NCBI GenBank assembly: GCA_003854995.1
Contig: RQOI01000113.1
Span: 1 to 7,384 of the forward strand
DNA: 7,384 bases
From: Candidatus Zhuqueibacterota bacterium
GTDB lineage: Bacteria; Zhuqueibacterota; Zhuqueibacteria; Residuimicrobiales; Krinioviventaceae
Reading direction: 5' to 3'
Below are positions 1 to 6,396 of this stretch, one piece after another. The position numbers and the translations under genes were made by a program. Below the pieces are notes generated by a model. That model made no database searches, was not told the DNA's origin, and saw nothing but the letters and a program-made list of their open reading frames with translations. The first letter of the stretch is position 1, and each line of letters opens with the position of its first letter.

Positions 1-70
1 GTGCAGATGCAGAGAGGCCATTTCTGTAAGTGACGGGGCGAATGCGCGCCTGTTCCAGGCCGTGCACTGA
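1..70 (+). CDS. Possible 3' end of an upstream gene (frame uncertain)
   Basis: The reading frame starting at base 2 is open from the window edge to a TGA at 68-70. It would give a C-terminal tail of 22 residues ending ARLFQAVH. The other two forward frames close sooner, at 27-29 and 31-33. The frame-2 choice leaves a 27-base gap to the next start, which matches the tight spacing of the other junctions. That spacing is the only real argument, because the fragment is too short for a domain to be recognised. It could equally be the tail of another glycosyltransferase or non-coding sequence. Confidence 0.3.
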   Translation, partial: CRCREAISVSDGANARLFQAVH

Positions 71-85
71 TATCATTTTCAGGTC

Positions 86-90
86 AGAGG
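86..90 (+). promoter_or_regulatory. Ribosome binding site for the beta-helix lipoprotein
   Basis: AGAGG lies 7 bases before the ATG at 98, a normal Shine-Dalgarno spacing that supports this start. An earlier ATG at 93 reads only two codons (ATG CTA) before a TGA at 99-101, which overlaps the real start. Confidence 0.6.
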
Positions 91-97
91 TCATGCT

Positions 98-1504
98 ATG
101 AAGCAGTTGTTTTGTCTTTTACCGATCGTTCTGTTTCTCGCCTGTACTCGGCAGTTCACCGAGTCCAAAGTCATATCATTCAGCGGCATTGTCAGGTTGT
201 CGAACGAACTGGATTTTTCCGGCATCACGGTCGAGTTGTATGGCGCTGCGACGGATACAGCGATCAGCAATCGGCTGACCCGTTTCCCGAATACGGGATT
301 GGACAGGCGCCTGGATCTGACTTTTGACCATCGTCTCGCCACGCCGCTCTATGCCACAACGACGGATGAGGAGGGCCACTATTTTTTCAGCGACATACCC
401 GATGGTCAGTATCACATCGTCGCCGAAAAAGCGGATTTTGGCTGGCGCTATCTGCTCAATGTCGATGGCGCGTCAGCGATTCCGGAGATGAAATTGTACC
501 GGGAGATCACCATCTCCGGCAGCATCGATACCTATACCGTCTGGCCGGCTGGTCAGCATGTCATCATCAATGGCGATCTGACGATCCGCGAGGGCGGCAC
601 GCTCCTGATTGACAAAGGCTGCGTGGTGCGGATCGGCAACAATTACAAGATCGAGGCAAACGGCGGCATTCAGGTGAACGGGACCGAAGATGATATGGTT
701 TGGTTCACCGCCAATGTGCCGTCGGCCGAGTCCGGCTACACCGCCTGGCGCGGCGTGAACGCCAACGGGATGACGACGATGAACTGCGCGCGCCTGGATT
801 TTGCCATCGATGGCATCAGAACGTCCGCAGCCGAGTTCACCATTTCCCGCTCGCTTTTCAGCCGCGTCGGCAATACCGGCATCCTCATCTCGCGCGAGAG
901 CACCGGCATCGTGGAAAACTGCGCCTTTTTCAATTGTCCGGTGGGCGTGCGAATCGAGGGAAATTCAGACGCCCAGGTCGTCCGCACGCTGTTTGCGACG
1001 ACGCCGATCTCTCTCTATGGCGCCGGCATCGTCATCAATGCTTCCAGAGCGACGGTGACGGACAATCTCTTCAGAGGCCTTGGCACGGCCTGCATCTTTG
1101 AGTTCAACACCTATGGCGATTTTATGCACAATTATCTGGAAAAGTGCACGACCGGCGTCTATGCCAACAAGGCCTCTTTTGCAGCGACGAATCCCGTTCG
1201 CATGGAATACAATATCCTGCGGGACTGTGACAAGACGGCGATCGAAATCTACAACTGCAATGCACCGATCATCGAAAGGAATAACATTCACTACTCCGGC
1301 AGAGGCTGGCTCGTCAGCGGTTATGCCGTACATTGGCAAGAAGCCAAGTCCGTCTCCTTTCCGCATAATTACTGGGGTTTGACCGAAGTGAATGATGTGG
1401 TGCACTATATTGATGTGCGCGATAATGACAGCGCGACGCAGCCGTACAGCATTTTTGTCGAGCCGATCTTGACCGAGCCGCATGGTGATGCAGGACCGCG
1501 ATGA
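98..1504 (+). CDS. Lipoprotein with beta-sandwich domain and right-handed parallel beta-helix
   Basis: The product is 468 residues. Residues 1-16 look like a lipoprotein signal peptide: K2, a hydrophobic core, then FLAC with the candidate lipidated Cys at 16. The -3 residue is Phe, so the lipobox is imperfect. There is no Asp after the Cys, so by the enterobacterial rule the protein would go to the outer membrane. Residues about 25-115 resemble a carboxypeptidase-regulatory or Cna-B-like beta-sandwich, with TTTDEEGHYFF at 87-97 followed by DIPDGQYHIVAEK. About 30 polar residues (roughly 52-82) appear inserted within it. From about 138 to 430 the chain shows beta-helix coils: GDLTIREGGTLLI at 159-171, a W-R-G turn near 207-209, then repeated units of the form ENCAF, TDNLF, MEYNIL and IERNNI. 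It closes with NYWG at 424-427, a typical beta-helix ending, and a V-EP-L--P tail. No DPHD motif of AlgG-type epimerases is seen. Its place ahead of a polymerase gene suggests action on the exported glycan as a binder, lyase or epimerase, but no catalytic site can be pointed to. Confidence 0.8.
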   Translation: MKQLFCLLPIVLFLACTRQFTESKVISFSGIVRLSNELDFSGITVELYGAATDTAISNRLTRFPNTGLDRRLDLTFDHRLATPLYATTTDEEGHYFFSDIPDGQYHIVAEKADFGWRYLLNVDGASAIPEMKLYREITISGSIDTYTVWPAGQHVIINGDLTIREGGTLLIDKGCVVRIGNNYKIEANGGIQVNGTEDDMVWFTANVPSAESGYTAWRGVNANGMTTMNCARLDFAIDGIRTSAAEFTISRSLFSRVGNTGILISRESTGIVENCAFFNCPVGVRIEGNSDAQVVRTLFATTPISLYGAGIVINASRATVTDNLFRGLGTACIFEFNTYGDFMHNYLEKCTTGVYANKASFAATNPVRMEYNILRDCDKTAIEIYNCNAPIIERNNIHYSGRGWLVSGYAVHWQEAKSVSFPHNYWGLTEVNDVVHYIDVRDNDSATQPYSIFVEPILTEPHGDAGPR

Positions 1505-1533
1505 AGCGCAGTAGACAAAGGGAATTCGCTTGA
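1501..1533 (+). other. 10-codon mini-ORF bridging the lipoprotein and polymerase genes
   Basis: An ATG at 1501 overlaps the lipoprotein stop codon as ATGA. It reads MKRSRQREFA and stops at TGA 1531-1533, which overlaps the TTG start of the next gene as TTGA. It could carry terminating ribosomes on to the next start. It may also be chance, since the stretch is short and nothing shows that the peptide matters. Confidence 0.25.
1517..1523 (+). promoter_or_regulatory. Ribosome binding site supporting a TTG start
   Basis: AAAGGGA ends 6 bases before the TTG at 1530. The next in-frame ATG, at 1545, has no comparable purine-rich site at the right distance. This favours TTG as the start of the polymerase gene. 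Confidence 0.6.
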
Positions 1534-3050
1534 ATCCGGCCTCTATGACACGATATTTCCCTCCGCAGATGGCGGGGTATACGACATCCAGACTGGCGCG
1601 CTTCAAACAGGTGTTTTTGTGGCTGTTCATCACGGCATCGATTTTATTTCTCCAGCTGGCGTTGGGGACGGATGTCAAGATTCTCATGCTCGCCGCTGCC
1701 ACGGCGCTGTGCGGTTTTCTCATTTTGAGCAGCGGCGGTCTCACTGATGCCGGCAGCCTGGTGGGATTTGCATTTCTATTCAACACACTGTTTTTTGCCA
1801 TCTTGCTGAAGACGATGCTCGGTCAGTCACTGGAATCCAACCTGTATGCACCTTTCACCAGCTTTCTCATCGTCTTCATCGTCTCTTTCCAGGTGCTCTT
1901 TGCCCTCAAATTTGCGCAAGCCTTGCCCGTTGGCAAGCCGTTGTTTCGGCCGACCAATGAATTGCGCTTTCTGAAATACCTGGCCATTGTCTGTTATGCG
2001 CTGGGATTCTTGCTCTGGGCCCTCAGTCAGCTCTATCGGATCGATCCACGCGCGCAAGCGACCTCGCAGGAGAAGGGATTCGGCGGCTTTGACACCATCT
2101 ATCCCATTTTTTTCATGGGAATCGTCGCGGCGACCGCTTTTGTATTGATATCGACTGACAACAGGAAATCGATCAACAAGTGGATCGTCGTCATGTTGGC
2201 GACCGGCTCGTTCATGGGTCTGGTGGAGAGTCGAAAGATCATCCTCGGCTTGACGTTCGGCTACTATTTCTTCACCTCGCTCGTCTATCGCCGACGTCTG
2301 ACGGTGAAGCAGATGGTCATCGCTATTTTACTGCTCCTGTTCGTGTTTTTCATTTTTGGCCCGGCTGTGCACATGTATCGCAACGAGCTGTGGTTTCTGC
2401 CGTTCGATCAGCGGATGGATTATCTGATCAACAATGCCGGGAAAATGACGCAATCCGAGTATCTCATCGACTATTTTTTTCTCGTCATCAATCGGGAGAA
2501 TGCGCTCTACCATTATCAGTATTTCGGCCAAAATCTGCTGTTCATCGACCGATTTGCCACCATTCAGCACAACGACATTGTGGTGGAAAGCTTTTTAAAT
2601 CGCGCTGAGATGGGTGCGCACATCCTGGGTCGCGGCTTTGATCTGATTCTGCCCGGCTTTATGAATCCGAACAAGAGCATCATCTCGCTGGAAGATCAGA
2701 TCACCTGGGAACTGGGGCTGCGAAAATATGGTGTCATCGGTTTTCCCACTGTGCCGCTCATCGCCTGCTCTTTTGCCGCAACCAAGTGGATTGGACTCGT
2801 TTTCATCCCGCTCCTCGTCTTCATCATGCTCTTCCTGTTCATCAAAAAGATCGGCCCCAGTATCCAGGGCAACGTGTTCGCCATATTTTTCATCGTCCCC
2901 ATCCTGCTGAATGCGCACCAGTGGTCGTACTCCCAGTATATTGTCAGACTCTTCCGAATTTTCCCGGTTCAAATCATCCTCCTGTTCATGATCGTCTTTT
3001 TCTATAAAAATGTCATAGCGCGCAGAGGTAGGGACAAAAAGCCCGGCTGA
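1530..3050 (+). CDS. Polytopic membrane protein, probable O-antigen/exopolysaccharide repeat-unit polymerase (Wzy-like)
   Basis: The product is 506 residues when started at TTG 1530; starting at ATG 1545 removes only five. About twelve hydrophobic segments can be read, near 28-46, 48-67, 72-94, 108-128, 148-168, 190-207, 217-234, 236-253, 262-280, 414-437, 448-462 and 478-493. A large mostly polar loop of about 130 residues (281-412) separates the ninth and tenth. One large loop late in a 10-14-helix protein is the usual layout of Wzy polymerases and WaaL-type ligases, which are poorly conserved in sequence. Charged residues at the membrane edge include VESRK at 232-236. The loop ends in WELGLRKYGVIGFP, which recalls the EL---G--G--- segment common in polymerases. 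A flippase and several glycosyltransferases in the same operon favour a polymerase over an unrelated transporter. A ligase is the main alternative. The C-terminus is short, basic and probably cytoplasmic. Confidence 0.68.
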   Translation: MNPASMTRYFPPQMAGYTTSRLARFKQVFLWLFITASILFLQLALGTDVKILMLAAATALCGFLILSSGGLTDAGSLVGFAFLFNTLFFAILLKTMLGQSLESNLYAPFTSFLIVFIVSFQVLFALKFAQALPVGKPLFRPTNELRFLKYLAIVCYALGFLLWALSQLYRIDPRAQATSQEKGFGGFDTIYPIFFMGIVAATAFVLISTDNRKSINKWIVVMLATGSFMGLVESRKIILGLTFGYYFFTSLVYRRRLTVKQMVIAILLLLFVFFIFGPAVHMYRNELWFLPFDQRMDYLINNAGKMTQSEYLIDYFFLVINRENALYHYQYFGQNLLFIDRFATIQHNDIVVESFLNRAEMGAHILGRGFDLILPGFMNPNKSIISLEDQITWELGLRKYGVIGFPTVPLIACSFAATKWIGLVFIPLLVFIMLFLFIKKIGPSIQGNVFAIFFIVPILLNAHQWSYSQYIVRLFRIFPVQIILLFMIVFFYKNVIARRGRDKKPG

Positions 3051-3080
3051 AAATAGAGTTCAGCTGCACGGCAGGACAAA

Positions 3081-4166
3081 ATGATCGGATCAACAAAGAA
3101 ATTGAAGGTGCTTGTCTTTCACATCGGCCAGATCGGCGATTCGGTGATGATTCTGCCCGCGCTGCAGGCAGTGAAAAACCATTTCGGCGACGCGGAGTAT
3201 ACTCTGCTGACCGACAGATTTCTCACCTCGGATCGAATTTCAAGCGCGCACCTCTTTGCGGGAGCGGGATTTTTCGATCGTTTTCTGTTTTTCCCAAAAT
3301 CAACAAGGCTGAACGCGCTTTTACAGGCCGTGTCGCTGATTTGGCTCGTGCCGCGACTCTGGCTTTTGCAATTCCATGTTCTCGTCTATCTCACGCCATC
3401 GCGGCGCTCGCGACGGCAGATTGACCGCGATCGCAGACTGTTCAGGCTGGTGGGCATTCGCGATATCTACGGCATGGACGGCTATGTCCGCCGATCGGAA
3501 GATGAAGCGATGCCGTTGCACGAAGCGGACCTGATTTTGGCCCGACTCAAGGCTGATGGCATTCCGGTCCCGCCAGAAGGTGCGGCGGAGTTTCATTTGA
3601 ACCTGGGACAGGACGAAAAAAAATTTGTTGATGACTGGTTTCAATCCCTGGGCCATCAGCACTCCGGCAAAATTGTCGTCGCTTTTGCGCCGGGCGCAAA
3701 AATGCAGGCGAAAAGGTGGGACGTCGCCTGTTTCAGCACCCTCGGTCTGCGGCTGATCAAAAAATATGACATTTTCCCGATCGTCTTTGGCGGCAGTCAG
3801 GATCGCGAGCTGGCGCAGATGCTGCTGCAGAGCTGGCGCCGGGGCTACAACGCCGCGGGCGTCCTCTCGGTGCGCCAGACAGCAGAAGCGCTCAGTCGCT
3901 GCGCTTTCTATATCGGCAACGATTCCGGCCCCATGCATCTCGCTGCAGCGGTCAATACGCGCTGCGTCGCCATCTTTTCAGCGCGCGACGCGCAGGGCAA
4001 ATGGCATCCCTATGGCGCCGGTCATCTGGTTTTCAGAAGCCGCATCAAATGCGAAGGCTGCCTGCTCGAATACTGCGAGCATCGTTCCTGCCTGCGGCGA
4101 ATCAAGCCGCTCGTCGTGTTCCGCGCCATTGAAAGTGAATTGCAGGACATCCTTGCTCCGGATTAA
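3081..4166 (+). CDS. Glycosyltransferase family 9 (ADP-heptose:LPS heptosyltransferase-like)
   Basis: The product is 361 residues, normal for GT9, with the two-domain GT-B layout. The N-terminal strand KVLVFHIGQIGDS (9-21) carries the G-x-IGD loop of the family. The donor-side half has APGAK at 203-207, KRWD at 211-214, FGGSQDRE near 236-243, and the hallmark GNDSGPMHLA at 279-288, which binds the nucleotide sugar. A Cys cluster follows (C324, C327, C332, C337), as in many heptosyltransferase-family proteins. Known members move heptose from ADP-heptose to LPS core, but many GT9 enzymes in polysaccharide loci use other donors, so the sugar is not assigned. No signal peptide is present and the site of action should be the cytoplasmic face of the inner membrane. 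The ATG at 3081 has AGGA four bases upstream, which is a little close. The gap after the polymerase gene is 30 bases. The 3' end overlaps the flippase gene. Confidence 0.88.
   Translation: MIGSTKKLKVLVFHIGQIGDSVMILPALQAVKNHFGDAEYTLLTDRFLTSDRISSAHLFAGAGFFDRFLFFPKSTRLNALLQAVSLIWLVPRLWLLQFHVLVYLTPSRRSRRQIDRDRRLFRLVGIRDIYGMDGYVRRSEDEAMPLHEADLILARLKADGIPVPPEGAAEFHLNLGQDEKKFVDDWFQSLGHQHSGKIVVAFAPGAKMQAKRWDVACFSTLGLRLIKKYDIFPIVFGGSQDRELAQMLLQSWRRGYNAAGVLSVRQTAEALSRCAFYIGNDSGPMHLAAAVNTRCVAIFSARDAQGKWHPYGAGHLVFRSRIKCEGCLLEYCEHRSCLRRIKPLVVFRAIESELQDILAPD
4143..4147 (+). promoter_or_regulatory. Ribosome binding site setting the flippase start
   Basis: CAGGA lies 5 bases before a TTG at 4153, inside the last codons of the GT9 gene. 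This site marks where the flippase begins, although its frame stays open some 390 bases further upstream. Confidence 0.6.
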
Positions 4167-5517
4167 ATCGATTCTGGCGGACAGCAACCGGGCCGTATTC
4201 TTCAAGGGCGCGGTTGGCTCGTTCATTATTAAGTTCGTCGGTGCGGGACTGCTGTTCTCCTCGCAGGTGGTGCTGGCGCGGCTGTGCGGCGCCGAGCAAT
4301 ACGGCCATTATGCCTATGCGCTGAGCTGGCTGACGATACTGTCCATTCTCGCCATTCTGGGATTCGACACGTCGCTTCTTCGATTCATTCCCGAATATCT
4401 GGTCAAGTCCGATTGGCGCCGGTTGCGCGGCGTCATTCGCTCCTCTTTTCTTTTCAGCACGATCGCTGCCATCAGCATCAGCATCGTCGGCGTCCTCGTC
4501 GTTTTGGCGCTGCGCGAAAAAATGCCGGCCGCATGGATCGCGCCGCTCTGCCTGATGCTGGCCGCGCTGCCCTTCTATAGCGTCACGGTCATTCGCCAGG
4601 CTGCTCTGCGCGCCTGCAAACACGTCGTCCTGGCCGAGCTGCCGGAGAGCGTCCTGCGCCCGATCATCATCGTCCTCGCCGCACTCCTTTTTGTCCGGAT
4701 GAGAGGCGCCCTCGACGCTGCGAGCGCGTGGCTGAGTCAGCTGCTGGCCATCATCATCGCCTCCCTCTTCGGCGCCCTGTTGTTCATCAGCAAAATGCCT
4801 TCCCAAGCGCGCGCGGCGCCCACCCAATACGATAACAAACTGTGGTTCATCACCTCTACGCCCATGCTGCTGATGAGCAGCATGAATATCGTCCTGAGCC
4901 AGGCGTCGATGATCATACTGGGATTCTACCGATCCTCCGCGGAAATTGCGGTTTTTTCCGCGGCCACGCGCATCGTCATTCTGGCGACTTTTATTCTGAT
5001 GGCCATCAATTCGATCGCTGCGCCCATGATCAGCGAATTGTACTATGCCGACAAGCGCGAGGAACTGCAGTCCATACTCGTCTTTTCCGCCAAGGGCATC
5101 GCTGTCTTTACGTTATTCACCTCTCTGTTGATCGCCCTGTTTGGCAAGTCTATCCTCGCTTTTTTTGGCCGTGACTTTGGCGACGGTTATATCATCCTGC
5201 TCATCCTGCTGGCCGGTCAGACGATCAAATCACTGATGGGACCGGCGTCATTTCTTCTCAATCTGACGGGCTACCAGAATTTGACCGCGAAAGTGATGGG
5301 CATTGCTGTGGCCGTCTGCATTGTTTTGAATCTGCTGTTGATTCCGCCTCTGGGCGCGTTGGGGGCGGCGCTGGCGTCCGGTTTGACCATGGCCTTGTGG
5401 AACGTGACGCTCGTGGTCATGGATATTCTCGTCGTTCGTCTCGATCCCTCCATCTTGTGCCTGGTGCGAAGAATGAAGCCTCTGCCTGCTGCACAAAAAG
5501 AGAGTGGGCGGGTATGA
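4153..5517 (+). CDS. Polysaccharide flippase (Wzx/MATE-like)
   Basis: The product is 454 residues if started at TTG 4153, within the usual range for Wzx-type proteins. An upstream ATG at 3766 would add about 129 residues that are only the GT9 gene read in another frame: Arg/Ala/Ser-rich and without membrane character. Family features begin soon after position 4153: FFKGAVGSFIIKFVGAGL (16-33), ARLCGAEQYGHYAYALSW (42-59), and GFDTSLLRFIPEY (70-82). Some twelve hydrophobic segments can be followed. The C-terminal half has GPASFLLNLTGYQN (363-376) and LIPPLGALGAALAS (396-409), both characteristic of polysaccharide exporters of the MOP superfamily. It should move an undecaprenyl-linked oligosaccharide to the periplasmic face. 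The 14-base overlap with the GT9 gene suggests translational coupling. Two perfect 9-bp inverted repeats lie inside the coding region. Confidence 0.87.
   Translation: MLRIKSILADSNRAVFFKGAVGSFIIKFVGAGLLFSSQVVLARLCGAEQYGHYAYALSWLTILSILAILGFDTSLLRFIPEYLVKSDWRRLRGVIRSSFLFSTIAAISISIVGVLVVLALREKMPAAWIAPLCLMLAALPFYSVTVIRQAALRACKHVVLAELPESVLRPIIIVLAALLFVRMRGALDAASAWLSQLLAIIIASLFGALLFISKMPSQARAAPTQYDNKLWFITSTPMLLMSSMNIVLSQASMIILGFYRSSAEIAVFSAATRIVILATFILMAINSIAAPMISELYYADKREELQSILVFSAKGIAVFTLFTSLLIALFGKSILAFFGRDFGDGYIILLILLAGQTIKSLMGPASFLLNLTGYQNLTAKVMGIAVAVCIVLNLLLIPPLGALGAALASGLTMALWNVTLVVMDILVVRLDPSILCLVRRMKPLPAAQKESGRV
4863..4884 (+). repeat. Perfect inverted repeat inside the flippase gene (9-bp stem, 4-base loop)
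   Basis: CATGCTGCT at 4863-4871 pairs with AGCAGCATG at 4876-4884 around GATG. It lies in frame over residues PMLLMSSMN. No U-run follows, so it is not an intrinsic terminator. It may be a by-product of codon choice. Confidence 0.5.
4937..4963 (+). repeat. Second perfect inverted repeat inside the flippase gene (9-bp stem, 9-base loop)
   Basis: CCGCGGAAA at 4937-4945 pairs with TTTCCGCGG at 4955-4963. Each arm contains CCGCGG, itself a palindrome. The T-run at 4952-4957 is in the loop and 3' arm, not after the stem, so this is not a terminator in the + direction. It starts 53 bases after the first inverted repeat ends. Confidence 0.5.
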
Positions 5518-5552
5518 TCCGATTGATTTCCCTGGGTAATTGGCATGAATGA
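5514..5552 (+). other. 12-codon mini-ORF bridging the flippase and GT2 genes
   Basis: An ATG at 5514 overlaps the flippase stop as ATGA. It reads MIRLISLGNWHE and ends at TGA 5550-5552, a few bases past the GT2 start at 5545. The GT2 gene has only a weak Shine-Dalgarno (GGG near 5534-5536), so re-initiation by ribosomes ending this mini-ORF is a plausible way to translate it. A chance overlap is the alternative. Confidence 0.28.
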
Positions 5553-6396
5553 ATGCGATGTCACAGCCGTCGTCTTGACCGTCAATGAGGAGCAGGATCT
5601 GCCGCAGTGTCTGCAGTCCCTGAAGTGGTGTCGAAAGATCATCCTGGTCGATTCTGGCAGCACAGACAAGACGCTCGAGATCGCCGCGCAATGGCACTGC
5701 GACATCTATACGAACCATTGGCGCGGTTTCGCCGCCCAGCGCAACTGGGCGCTGCAGAACACGGCGATCGATTCGACCTGGGTGCTGTTCATCGATGCGG
5801 ATGAGGTCGTGCCCGGCGCATTGGCTGACGACATTGTGGCGGCGACGCGTTCCGATGCAGCCGCTTTTTACCTCTGCTTCAAAGTGATGCTGTTCGGGGT
5901 GTGGGTGCGCCGCAGCTCGAATTTTCCGGTCTGGCATCCCAGACTCTGCCGGCGCGGCGCGGTCGTCTACAGAAATGCGGTCACCGGCCACGGCGAGACA
6001 TGGGATGTGAACGGCGAGGTCCGCTATATCAGGACGCCTTATATCCATTATAGCTTTTCAAAAGGATTCACCCATTGGCTCGCCAAACATAATCGACTCT
6101 CCTCCATGGAATGCGATGCATTTTTTCAATCGATACAGGATAAGATAAAGATCGCGACGCTGTTCAGCCGCGACGGTCACAAGAGACGGCAAGCGCTGCG
6201 GCGGCTGTCGTTCCATCTGCCGATGCGGCCTTTGCTGCGATTTTTTTACAGCTATGTGTGGAAGAGAGGTTTTCTGGACGGACGAGCGGGTTTTGTCTAC
6301 TGTCTGCTCTATCTGGTCTATGAGCTGATGATCCAGGCCAAGATGATCGAAAAGAGAGTCCAAAAAAGGAGCAGCGCATCAGGGTCGCTTTTGTGA
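5545..6396 (+). CDS. Glycosyltransferase family 2 (inverting, GT-A fold)
   Basis: The product is 283 residues. The N-terminal GT-A core is clear: VTAVVLTVNEEQDLPQCL (6-23), the nucleotide-binding VDSGSTDKT (35-43), the acceptor-side GFAAQRNWAL (61-70), and the metal-binding DADE at 84-87. Further on come FPVWHPRLCRRG (127-138) and HYSFSKGFTHWLAKHNR (168-184). The last part, RPLLRFFYSYVWKRGFLDG (228-246) plus a hydrophobic stretch to about 265, matches the C-terminal region of the WaaE/KdtX-like GT2 group, which often binds the membrane. The donor and acceptor sugars cannot be read from sequence. It should work in the cytoplasm on a lipid-linked glycan. The family-like part ends near MIEKR (267-271); the final SSASGSLL is probably incidental and overlaps the start of the next gene. 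The start rests on the ATG and the motif position, since the upstream Shine-Dalgarno is poor. Confidence 0.9.
   Translation: MNECDVTAVVLTVNEEQDLPQCLQSLKWCRKIILVDSGSTDKTLEIAAQWHCDIYTNHWRGFAAQRNWALQNTAIDSTWVLFIDADEVVPGALADDIVAATRSDAAAFYLCFKVMLFGVWVRRSSNFPVWHPRLCRRGAVVYRNAVTGHGETWDVNGEVRYIRTPYIHYSFSKGFTHWLAKHNRLSSMECDAFFQSIQDKIKIATLFSRDGHKRRQALRRLSFHLPMRPLLRFFYSYVWKRGFLDGRAGFVYCLLYLVYELMIQAKMIEKRVQKRSSASGSLL
6366..6371 (+). promoter_or_regulatory. Strong ribosome binding site ahead of an ATC codon
   Basis: AAGGAG sits within the end of the GT2 gene, 6 bases before ATC at 6378. No ATG, GTG or TTG lies at normal spacing downstream; the nearest is GTG at 6393, 21 bases past the site. It is the best Shine-Dalgarno match I found in the window, and it points at a non-standard start codon. 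Confidence 0.6.

Noticed and set aside
71..76. TATCAT as a possible -10 promoter element before the lipoprotein gene
   Set aside because: No convincing -35 hexamer lies 16-18 bases upstream, and the implied leader would be only about 15 bases. One hexamer match is too weak.
965..1801. Long minus-strand ORF of 278 codons across the lipoprotein-polymerase junction
   Set aside because: It is antisense to two convincing genes, has no recognisable domain, and its composition is what an antisense shadow gives.
3051..3080. Possible terminator between the polymerase and GT9 genes
   Set aside because: No stem of useful length and no U-run; the 30-base gap fits continued transcription.
3766..4152. 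N-terminal extension of the flippase reading frame
   Set aside because: It lies entirely inside the well-supported GT9 gene, is Arg/Ala/Ser-rich without membrane segments, and flippase homology begins only after 4153.
4102..4827. Minus-strand ORF of 241 codons opposite the flippase
   Set aside because: Extreme Asp/Gln/Arg/Gly content is the expected mirror of hydrophobic membrane-protein codons; no domain is seen.
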